From NCBI GenBank assembly GCA_963703045.1, contig OY969782.1:558001-622000 (forward strand): a stretch of 64,000 nucleotides of DNA, written 5' to 3'. Below are positions 33,260 to 39,985 of this stretch, one piece after another. Position 1 is the stretch's first letter, and each line of letters begins with the position of its first letter. This stretch comes from Miltoncostaea sp963703045 (GTDB lineage: Bacteria > Actinomycetota > Thermoleophilia > Miltoncostaeales > Miltoncostaeaceae). Both the position numbers and the translations under genes were made by a program. Under the pieces are notes generated by a model. The model was not told the origin of the DNA. It did no database searches and was given only the letters and a program-made list of their open reading frames with translations.

Positions 33260-33778
33260 ATGGGGATGCACGGACGCTTCGCCGCACTGGCCACGATGGC
33301 CGCCGCGCTGGTCTGCGCGGGACCCCTCGCCGACGACGCGCGCCCACAGGGCGGGGCGCCGGCCGGTCCCGCCACGGCGAGCCAGATCGAGGGCGCCCTG
33401 CTGGCCGAGATGAACAGGGTCCGCACGCAGCGCGGTCGCGTCGCCCTGCGCCCGATCGCCTCGCTACGGCGCCCCGCGCGCGCCCAGAGCCGCTACCTGC
33501 GGTCGATCGCCGACCTGCGGCACGAGAGCAGCGACGGCTCCCCGTTCTGGACCCGCCTGCTCGCGGCCGGCTACCCGGCCAACCGGGTGATGGCCGAGAA
33601 CCTCGCGATGGTGTCGGGGTGCGAGATCGCCGCCGCGCGTCGCACCGTCGCCCTCTGGATGCGAAGCCCCGGACACCGGGCCAACCTGCTCGATCGCCGC
33701 GTGCGCTTCGTCGGCACGGGGGCGGCGAGCACGTCGGACTGCTCCGCCACCTACATCACGGCGGACTACGGCTCGTAG
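33260..33778 (+). CDS. Secreted CAP/SCP-domain protein
   Basis: The 172-residue protein has a signal peptide (RFAALATMAAALVCAGPLA) and a CAP domain with the expected elements: MNRVRTQRG, RSIADLRHESSDGSPF, AENLAM, WMRSPGHRANLL and FVGTG. These proteins act outside the cell; their bacterial roles are mostly unknown. ATG 33260 and ATG 33266 are both possible starts. It converges on the iscA-like gene, with a 20-bp palindrome between the stops. Confidence 0.85.
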   Translation: MGMHGRFAALATMAAALVCAGPLADDARPQGGAPAGPATASQIEGALLAEMNRVRTQRGRVALRPIASLRRPARAQSRYLRSIADLRHESSDGSPFWTRLLAAGYPANRVMAENLAMVSGCEIAAARRTVALWMRSPGHRANLLDRRVRFVGTGAASTSDCSATYITADYGS

Positions 33779-33791
33779 TGCGCGGGGGGCG

Positions 33792-33811
33792 CCGGCCGCC
33801 GCGGCGGCCGG
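33792..33811. terminator. GC palindrome between convergent genes
   Basis: A perfect 20-bp palindrome (CCGGCCGCCG and its complement) lies between the stops of the CAP protein and iscA-like genes. It could terminate transcription in both directions. No T-tract is present. Confidence 0.45.
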
Positions 33812-33812
33812 G

Positions 33813-34133
33813 TCAGGCCTGGAAGCTCTTGCCGCACCCGCACGAGGCCGAGGCGTTCGGGTTGTTGATGAGGAACCCGGCCCCCTGGAAGCCCTCCTCG
33901 TAGTCCAGCTCGACGCCGAGCAGGTAGGGCACGCTGAAGCGGTCGATGATGACGCGCACGCCGTCGCCCTCGACCACCTCGTCGCCGTCACCGGGCGCGG
34001 CCAGCGAGAGGTCGTACTCGAAGCCGGAGCATCCGCCCGGGACCACCGTGACGCGCAGACCCGTCGTCGGGTCGGCCTCCTCCGCGATCAGCGTGCGGAG
34101 CTTGTCGGTGGCCTGCGGCGTGAGCGTGACCAT
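33813..34133 (-). CDS. Iron-sulfur cluster insertion protein (IscA/ErpA, HesB family)
   Basis: The 106-residue A-type carrier has the three conserved cysteines in GGCSGFEY and CGCGKSF. It passes Fe-S clusters to target proteins in the cytoplasm. ATG 34133 has a perfect AGGAGG ribosome site. It is a single gene here with no suf or isc operon alongside. Confidence 0.93.
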   Translation of the reverse strand: MVTLTPQATDKLRTLIAEEADPTTGLRVTVVPGGCSGFEYDLSLAAPGDGDEVVEGDGVRVIIDRFSVPYLLGVELDYEEGFQGAGFLINNPNASASCGCGKSFQA

Positions 34134-34288
34134 CTGCGTCCTCCTGACGGTGCGTGTCCTTCGTCGAGTGTGGCAGAGGCCCCGGCCGCCCCGCAACCTC
34201 GTTCGCCCATTAACGACCGGGGCGGGACACCCGCGGCGCCGCCGCCGCGTCCCGACCCGGGATCGGCGGCGAGGAGTACCCTCGACGG

Positions 34289-34825
34289 GTGGCCCCGACC
34301 GGTCGAGATCCCTCCGCGCGACGCTCCCCCTTCGCCCGTGCGTTCGCCGATCGCGACGGGAACCTGCGCACCGGGTTGCTGCTCAGCCTGACCGCCGCGG
34401 CGATCGTCGTGCTGGCGCTCGGCATGTTCGGCGCGCTGCTCGCGGCCGGCGCGGGCAGTCCCGAGACCCTCGCCGTCTGGGTGACCGCGGCCTTCCTCTT
34501 CGTGAAGGTCCCCTTCCTGATGGTCGTGTGGTGGATCCTCTCGCGACGCCGCGACCCGCCGGGCGGTGGGGGGTGGTCGAGCGGCGAGACCGGCGAGATC
34601 CTCGCGTACCTCGAGGAGCAGGCCCGGGCCAGCGTCGGGCGCCCGGACGCCGCCTCGCGTCTCGGGTACTTCGCCCGCGAGGCGTGGTTCGTGGCCGACC
34701 GGGCCGACGACGCCGACACGCCCGCCGCGGTCGACACGGCCGTCATGATCGAGGCCATGGCCGCCGAGGCCGGTGCGCCGGTCGACCGCCCGACGGCGCG
34801 GGGCGCGGAGCCGGCGCCGGGCTGA
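34289..34825 (+). CDS. Hypothetical membrane protein, 178 aa
   Basis: Two membrane helices (about residues 30-52 and 62-84) are followed by a basic RRR junction and a soluble, acidic C-terminal region of about 90 residues that should be cytoplasmic. No family was recognised. GTG 34289 lies 6 bases after TACCCT with no ribosome site, indicating a leaderless message. Confidence 0.6.
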   Translation: MAPTGRDPSARRSPFARAFADRDGNLRTGLLLSLTAAAIVVLALGMFGALLAAGAGSPETLAVWVTAAFLFVKVPFLMVVWWILSRRRDPPGGGGWSSGETGEILAYLEEQARASVGRPDAASRLGYFAREAWFVADRADDADTPAAVDTAVMIEAMAAEAGAPVDRPTARGAEPAPG

Positions 34826-34914
34826 CCGGGGCCGCGGCGGGCGGGCGCGGGTGCGTCGGAACGGGATGCGGGGGGTAGGCACCCCCTGACCGTCATCGAC
34901 ACCGAGGAGGCCCG

Positions 34915-35262
34915 ATGGGCACCGATCAGCCCGCGGACGACCCGTATGCCGGCATCGATCCGGACGACCTGGTCGAGGAGCCCGGCCTCGCGCCGCGCGA
35001 GCTCGACGACGACGCGTTCCGCACGGTGGACGGCGCCCAGTCCGACGAGGCGCTCGATCCCGCGATGGCACCCGTGATCGAGGCGGGCGGCGGCGTCGCC
35101 GAGGGCTTCGAGCAGTCCGAGGCGCAGCTCGTCAACAACGCGACCCACGGGGCCGATGCCGGCACCGACCGCATCATCGACGACGCGTTCCCCGCCGAGG
35201 CCGAGCGTGACCGCGCCGTCTACGGAGAGGCCGACGAGGAGGACGTCTCCGAGGACGAGTAG
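34915..35262 (+). CDS. Acidic hypothetical protein, 115 aa
   Basis: The protein is strongly acidic and probably disordered at both ends, with a central segment VIEAGGGVAEGFEQSEAQLV followed by NNATHG. Similar proteins occur across actinobacteria as uncharacterised families (from memory). ATG 34915 follows GAGGAGG by 5 bases. It has no signal peptide or membrane segment. Confidence 0.65.
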   Translation: MGTDQPADDPYAGIDPDDLVEEPGLAPRELDDDAFRTVDGAQSDEALDPAMAPVIEAGGGVAEGFEQSEAQLVNNATHGADAGTDRIIDDAFPAEAERDRAVYGEADEEDVSEDE

Positions 35263-35312
35263 GCCGGTCGTCTCGCATGCCGAACCCCGGTCGGGGGCCC
35301 GCCGCGATCGCG

Positions 35313-35342
35313 TTGACAGCCGCGCCGGGCCGGGCGTAGATC
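35313..35342 (+). promoter_or_regulatory. Possible promoter of the DUF1059 gene
   Basis: A perfect -35 TTGACA (35313-35318) is followed after 18 bases by TAGATC (35337-35342), an imperfect -10. The DUF1059 start codon is 43 bases downstream, behind GGAG. Confidence 0.4.
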
Positions 35343-35385
35343 GAGCCCCGCCCCTGGGCGGACCCCGGACGAAGGAGATGCAGAG

Positions 35386-35610
35386 ATGGCTCGCATGATG
35401 GCCGACTGCCGTCGCTTCGCGAACGACATGGACTGCAGCCTGACGATCATCGGCGACGAGGACGAGGTCGCGAGGGCGGCGGCCGAGCACGCGGTCAGCG
35501 TCCACGGCCACCCCGACTCGCCCGAGCTGCGGGCCCAGGTGAGGGAGATGCTCGAGGACGCCGCCGCCTACAACCCCGAGCCGCGGGTTCCCGAGCCCTT
35601 CCCCGGCTGA
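35386..35610 (+). CDS. DUF1059 small protein
   Basis: The 74-residue protein matches DUF1059 in layout, with DCRRF near the start, CSLTIIGDEDEVARAAAEHAV in the middle and a short acidic tail. The function is unknown. The start at ATG 35386 follows a GGAG stretch. A 9-bp hairpin terminator lies just after the stop. Confidence 0.82.
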   Translation: MARMMADCRRFANDMDCSLTIIGDEDEVARAAAEHAVSVHGHPDSPELRAQVREMLEDAAAYNPEPRVPEPFPG

Positions 35611-35623
35611 CGCGCCCGACGCG

Positions 35624-35647
35624 GCCGGCCCCGCCGTCGGGGCCGGC
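35624..35647 (+). terminator. Hairpin terminator after the DUF1059 gene
   Basis: A perfect 9-bp stem (GCCGGCCCC with GGGGCCGGC) with a 6-base loop begins 14 bases after the stop codon. No T-tract follows. Confidence 0.5.
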
Positions 35648-35781
35648 GCCCCGCCTGACCGGCCGCTCGCGTCCGGCGGGCGGGGAGCGTACCCTCCGCC
35701 CCTGGAAGCGTCTTCGCTGTTCGGCCGCCGTGGCGGCCCTGCATCGCGGCCGGTCATCGCGGCGGCGGAGGGGCCCGGGCG

Positions 35782-37044
35782 ATGTGGTCGATCGTGGACT
35801 TCAGCAGGCGGGAGTGGAGCGTGCTCGCCCCGCTCGCGACGGCCGGGTTCTTCGAGGTCTACGACGTCGCGCTGCTGACGCTGGCGGCGCCGCAGATCGC
35901 CGGCGGCCTCGGCGTGAGCATCGCGGCCTTCGGCATCGGCGTGGCGATCATCCGGCTCGCGACCCTCGGGAGCCTCCCGCTGCTGCGCCTGGCCGACCGT
36001 CGGGGACGGCGCTCCGTGCTCATCGCCTCGCTGGCCATCTTCACCCTCCTCACCGGCGCGACGGCGCTGGCGTGGAGCCTGGTGGCGTTCGTCGTGCTCC
36101 AGAGCGCCGCGCGCGTCTTCCTGGCGTCCGAGGCCGCTCTCGCCAACCTCGTCGTCGCCGAGGAGCTGCGCCCGGACCGCCGCGGCACCGGTCTCGCGGC
36201 GCTCGGCATCATCTCGGGCCTCGGCTACGGCGCGGTCGCGGGTCTGCTGCTGCTGATACCGCTCACCCCGCTCGACTGGCGGCTCTTCTACGTGGTGGCC
36301 CTCGCCCCCCTGGCCGTGGCGGCCGTGCTCCGCCGGCGGCTGCCCGAGACGCGCTGCTTCGAGACGGCCCGCGCGGAGAACCGGGTGCAGCATTCCCTGT
36401 GGCCGCGCATCGCCCCCGGCGACCGGGCACGCCTGTGGCGCGTCGTGGCCGTCGTCGCCGCCTTCGGGCTCGTGCAGACGAGCGGCTTCTTCTACGCGTC
36501 GGAGCTGGCGCAGACCGAGTACGGGTGGAACGGCGTCTTCACCGGGCTGATCCTGGTCTCGGCCGTCTTCGGGGTGGCCGGGTTCTGGCTCGGCGGGCGC
36601 ATCGGAGACATCGTCGGGCGGCGGCCCATGATCGCCCTCGCGATCCTGATGGGCGCCGCCGGCACCGTGCTCGTCTTCACGGAGGTCCGTGGGCTCTTCG
36701 CGCCGGGCTTCTTCCTGCTCGCGACCGCGGGCTCCTGCTTCATCGCCTCGTCCGTCGCCTACATGGCCGAGCTCTTCCCGACCGAGGTGCGGGCCACCAC
36801 GACGGCCTTCGTCCTGACGTGCCAGGTGGTCGCGGGCTCCGTGGGTCTGGCCGCGCTCGGATCGCTCTCCGGGGTCGTCGGCAGCTCGCTGCTGATGCTC
36901 GTGCTCGGCGGCTGCCTGGCGCCCGCGGTGCTCGCCCTGAGGGGTCTGCCCGAGACGGCCCGCATCGACCTCCGGGCCGGACCGAGCGCGGGACCCGGGC
37001 CCGGTCCCGGTCCTGCCGTGCTGGGGGCGACCGCCGGCCCCTGA
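35782..37044 (+). CDS. MFS transporter, sugar/organic acid porter type
   Basis: This 420-residue protein has about 12 membrane segments. It carries the MFS inter-helix motif RLADRRGRRSVLIAS (about residues 70-84) and the repeat GGRIGDIVGRRPMIAL in the second half. PETR after helix 6 is typical of sugar and metabolite porters. The cytoplasmic tail is rich in glycine and proline. The substrate is unknown. TACCCT at about 35688 may be the -10, giving a leader of about 80 bases with GGAGGGG before ATG 35782. Confidence 0.88.
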   Translation: MWSIVDFSRREWSVLAPLATAGFFEVYDVALLTLAAPQIAGGLGVSIAAFGIGVAIIRLATLGSLPLLRLADRRGRRSVLIASLAIFTLLTGATALAWSLVAFVVLQSAARVFLASEAALANLVVAEELRPDRRGTGLAALGIISGLGYGAVAGLLLLIPLTPLDWRLFYVVALAPLAVAAVLRRRLPETRCFETARAENRVQHSLWPRIAPGDRARLWRVVAVVAAFGLVQTSGFFYASELAQTEYGWNGVFTGLILVSAVFGVAGFWLGGRIGDIVGRRPMIALAILMGAAGTVLVFTEVRGLFAPGFFLLATAGSCFIASSVAYMAELFPTEVRATTTAFVLTCQVVAGSVGLAALGSLSGVVGSSLLMLVLGGCLAPAVLALRGLPETARIDLRAGPSAGPGPGPGPAVLGATAGP

Positions 37045-37056
37045 CCGGCCCGCGGG

Positions 37057-37326
37057 TCAGTCCAGGAAGCTGAGGTCCAGGTCGCCGTCGGCGAGCGCCA
37101 AGTCCGCGTCCGGCGGTGCGGCCGGGTCCGCCGCTCCGACGCGGGAGACCGGCTCCAGGGCCGTGTGCGGCACGATGACCGCGACGCCGTGGATGCGGAT
37201 GAGGCACCCGGCCTGGCCGGCGGTCTCGACCACCCCCTCGTCGCCCGCCTGGAACCTGATCAGGCTCTCGCCGGCGACCGGCGTGGGCCGCGTCAGGCGG
37301 ACGTGATCACCTCGCGCGAACGGCAT
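37057..37326 (-). CDS. Hypothetical protein with small beta-barrel (KOW-like) region
   Basis: The 89-residue protein starts with FARGDHVRLTRPTPV, then FQAGDEGVVETAG and IHGVAVIVPHTALEPV. This is a small five-strand barrel pattern similar to KOW or DUF4926-type modules. The tail is acidic. ATG 37326 has GGGGAG 6-7 bases upstream. The function is unknown, and the gene is convergent with the MFS transporter. Confidence 0.55.
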   Translation of the reverse strand: MPFARGDHVRLTRPTPVAGESLIRFQAGDEGVVETAGQAGCLIRIHGVAVIVPHTALEPVSRVGAADPAAPPDADLALADGDLDLSFLD

Positions 37327-37551
37327 GAGCGCTCCCCAGGGACGAGAATCGTGACACCGGGCAGGTCCCCGCCTCGCCGAGGTCCAAACGACCCCCGCCC
37401 GCGGGCGGGTCGATCGCGGCCGGGCCGCGCCACCTCCCGCCTCGACGCGTGCGGGCCGGGAGGTTCCTGCGCAACCGCCGGTGGCGTCCGCCGGATCGCG
37501 GCCGGGTACCGCCGTCGGCATCGGTCGGCGTCGACAGAGAGGGAGCCCAGG

Positions 37552-37947
37552 ATGTGCACCGTGACCACGCCACGCGGCGTGGAGATGTGCCTGGCGGCCG
37601 ACGAGACCGCCCCCGCGCAGGCGCGCGCCACCGTCCGTGAGCGGTTCGGCCCCGCCATCGGGCCGGCGGCGCTCGAGACGGCCCTGCTGGTGACCTCGGA
37701 GCTCGTCAGCAACGCCGTGATCCACAGCGGCGCCACGCCGCGCGACAAGCTGAAGCTGCGTGTCCGCCGGGAACCGGGGGTGCTCGGCATCGAGGTCGCG
37801 CACAACGGCACGAGATTCGGGCTCTCGGGCCTCAGGAGCGACCCGCACGGGGGCCGGGGGTTGCGGCTCGTGGCGGCGCTGAGCGCCCGCTGGGGGCTCA
37901 CGAGCGACGAGAGCACGACCACCTGGGCGGAGGTCGCGACCGGCTGA
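37552..37947 (+). CDS. RsbW/SpoIIAB-like ATP-binding protein (possible anti-sigma factor)
   Basis: The 131-residue protein has a GHKL ATPase fold. The N box reads LLVTSELVSNAVIHSG (about residues 45-60) and the G box GGRGLRLVAAL (about 101-111). Such stand-alone domains act as anti-sigma-factor kinases or related switch proteins. No partner sigma factor or antagonist is adjacent, so the target is unknown. ATG 37552 follows GAGGGAG. The 225 bases upstream hold a 16-bp palindrome (37394-37409) and an 8-bp inverted repeat (37432-37439 with 37457-37464). Confidence 0.82.
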   Translation: MCTVTTPRGVEMCLAADETAPAQARATVRERFGPAIGPAALETALLVTSELVSNAVIHSGATPRDKLKLRVRREPGVLGIEVAHNGTRFGLSGLRSDPHGGRGLRLVAALSARWGLTSDESTTTWAEVATG

Positions 37948-37956
37948 GCCGCGACG

Positions 37957-37986
37957 TGAGGCGCCGTCGCGGCGGACGGCGCCTCA
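37957..37986. terminator. Bidirectional hairpin terminator overlapping a stop codon
   Basis: A perfect 12-bp stem (TGAGGCGCCGTC with GACGGCGCCTCA) with a 6-base loop lies between the convergent RsbW-like and DUF72 genes. It includes the stop codon of the DUF72 gene. Confidence 0.6.
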
Positions 37987-38880
37987 GGCGGGCGGGTTCA
38001 GCAGCTCCGAGAACCGGGACGCGTTCCGGAGGGCGTAGTCGCGGGCGTTGTTGTTGAAGACGACGGCGACCTCCTGGGCGCGCTCGGCCATCTCGAGGAC
38101 CGGGCCCACCCACTCCTCCATCTCCTCATCGGTGTAGACGTGGTCGAAGCGCTCCGCGACCGTGCGGCCGGTGTTCCAGGTCGCGGCGTTGCGGCCGTGC
38201 AGGCGCAGATAGGCGAGACCCGGGCTGGTCACCTCGACGATCGGCGGCATGAGGTTCTTCGCGTCGCTGCGGGGGGCATCGACGCAGACCCACGCCGCGT
38301 CGCGCTCGCCGAGCATGTCGGCCGTGGCGCGGCGCTCGTCGGGCTCGGCCCACGAGCGGTGGCGGAACTCCACGGCGGTGCGCGCGGGACGCAGCCGCTC
38401 GACGATGCGCGCGATCTCGCGCCGCTGCGCGTCGCCGGCGACCACGTACGGCGGCATCTGCAGCAGGATCGCCCCGAGCTTGTCGCCGAGCGGCCCGCAG
38501 GCCTCGAGCAGCGCGTCGATCACCGCGTCGCGCAGCTCGCGGCTCGGTTTGCGGATGCGCCCCCGCCGGTCGGGCTCGTACGGCAGCTCGCGCAGCGGCG
38601 GCGGCAGGCGGCCGGGCTCGGACGGGTGCCCCGAGATGACCCCGTGCGCCTTCACGTGGAAACGGAACGCGGCGGGCGTGCGCTCGGCCCAGGCCTCCGT
38701 GGTCACGACCGTCGGCAACGCGTAGAAGCTGGCGTTGACCTCGACCATCGGGAAGCGCTCGGCGTAGTACCGCAGGCGCCCCTCGGCGTCGTCCTTCACG
38801 CCCGCGGGGTACCAGCCCGCCTTGATGAACTCCGGGTCGGTCCACGAGGCCGTCCCCACCCGCACTGCGCTCGTCGCCAC
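37984..38880 (-). CDS. DUF72 protein (YecE-like)
   Basis: The 298-residue protein has the DUF72 TIM-barrel layout: VGTASWTDPEF at the start, FPMVEVNASFYALP, FRFHVKAHGVISGHP, ILLQMPP, AVEFRHRSW and a late VFNNNARDYALRN. The biochemical role of the family is not established. GTG 38880 is the start. It is convergent with the RsbW-like gene, with a terminator at the junction. Confidence 0.9.
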   Translation of the reverse strand: MATSAVRVGTASWTDPEFIKAGWYPAGVKDDAEGRLRYYAERFPMVEVNASFYALPTVVTTEAWAERTPAAFRFHVKAHGVISGHPSEPGRLPPPLRELPYEPDRRGRIRKPSRELRDAVIDALLEACGPLGDKLGAILLQMPPYVVAGDAQRREIARIVERLRPARTAVEFRHRSWAEPDERRATADMLGERDAAWVCVDAPRSDAKNLMPPIVEVTSPGLAYLRLHGRNAATWNTGRTVAERFDHVYTDEEMEEWVGPVLEMAERAQEVAVVFNNNARDYALRNASRFSELLNPPA

Positions 38881-38937
38881 AGGCGGTATCAGATCATGTG
38901 GCGACGCCCGGCGCGCGGGTGGCCGTCGCGACCGGGT

Positions 38938-39972
38938 TCAGACCCAGCCCTTCTCCCGGGCCAGCAGCAGAGCCTGCGACTGCCCCGACACGTCGAGCTT
39001 GCGGTAGACGTGGTGCAGGTGGTTGTGGATGGTCGAGGCCGAGCACCCGAGCTCCTGGGCCGCCTGCTTGACGGTCGAGCCCCGGGCGAGCAGCCGCAGC
39101 ACCTGCACCTCGCGGTCGGTGAGACCCGGCGGGCGCCGCGGGCCCTCGGTCTCGGGCGACGACATCATCACCGCCTCGAGCGCGTCGTCGGCCAGACCGC
39201 AGGCGGCGGCCGCGGCGGGCAGGCGCCCGACGGCCGACTCGTCGCCCGCCGACGCGCGCACCACGATGTCGGCCAGCCACACCGTCCGCGCGACCGGATC
39301 GTCCGGCGGAGCGTCGTCGTGGTGGCGCTCCATGGCGAGGCAGAGGGCCTCGGGGAGACTCCAGCGACGGGCGATCCACGCCCCCACCCGCGAGTGGTCG
39401 GTGCCGAAGATCTCGCGCTCCTGCGCGACCGTCACGATGCCCGCCGTCCCCACGTCGAGCCCGCCGTCCTCGGCGACCGTCGCGAGGATCGGCTTGCCGA
39501 GGTCGTGGAGCAACCCCGCCAGGTACACCTGGGCCGCCAGCGCCGCCGGGCCGCGCCGCGCCAGCGACTGGGCCATCGCCGCCACCTCGCCGCTGTGGCG
39601 CAGGAGGTAGAGCCGGGGGAATCCGTACACCGTCAGGGCCCCGCCGAGCAGGCGATACGTGGTCGCGGCGAGCAGCAGGCCGCGCAGCGTCTGCTCGCCG
39701 ATGCGCACGATGGCCGCCTCGATGGTGTCGGCCGGCTCGGCGAAGTGCGCCGAGTTGCCCAGCCGCAGCACCCGGGTGGCGATCTCGGGGCTCTGGGCGA
39801 CGCGCGCGGCGATCAGGCGCACCGGGGCCGAGCCCTCGTCGAGCAGCCCGAGCACCCCGGCCACGACCGGCGAGGGCGCCGACAGCCGGTCGGCCGCCTC
39901 GGCCACGACCCGGGCCGTCACCCGGGGGGGTGTGGCCGGTGCCTCGACCATCGGTATGCGGGAGGTGGTCAT
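38938..39972 (-). CDS. HDOD domain protein with LuxR-type helix-turn-helix
   Basis: The 344-residue protein has an HDOD domain (about residues 20-265, with ARVAQSPEIATRVLRLGNSA, VYLAGLLHDLGKPIL and AMERHH). A LuxR-type DNA-binding domain follows (about 280-340, LTDREVQVLRLLARG and STIHNHLHHVYRKL). HDOD proteins are signalling relatives of HD-GYP. The combination suggests a transcription factor responding to a nucleotide signal. ATG 39972 has GGAGG 8 bases upstream. It follows the HD-GYP gene on the same strand by 13 bases, so the two are probably co-transcribed. Confidence 0.88.
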   Translation of the reverse strand: MTTSRIPMVEAPATPPRVTARVVAEAADRLSAPSPVVAGVLGLLDEGSAPVRLIAARVAQSPEIATRVLRLGNSAHFAEPADTIEAAIVRIGEQTLRGLLLAATTYRLLGGALTVYGFPRLYLLRHSGEVAAMAQSLARRGPAALAAQVYLAGLLHDLGKPILATVAEDGGLDVGTAGIVTVAQEREIFGTDHSRVGAWIARRWSLPEALCLAMERHHDDAPPDDPVARTVWLADIVVRASAGDESAVGRLPAAAAACGLADDALEAVMMSSPETEGPRRPPGLTDREVQVLRLLARGSTVKQAAQELGCSASTIHNHLHHVYRKLDVSGQSQALLLAREKGWV

Positions 39973-39985
39973 CGGGGCGCCTCCG

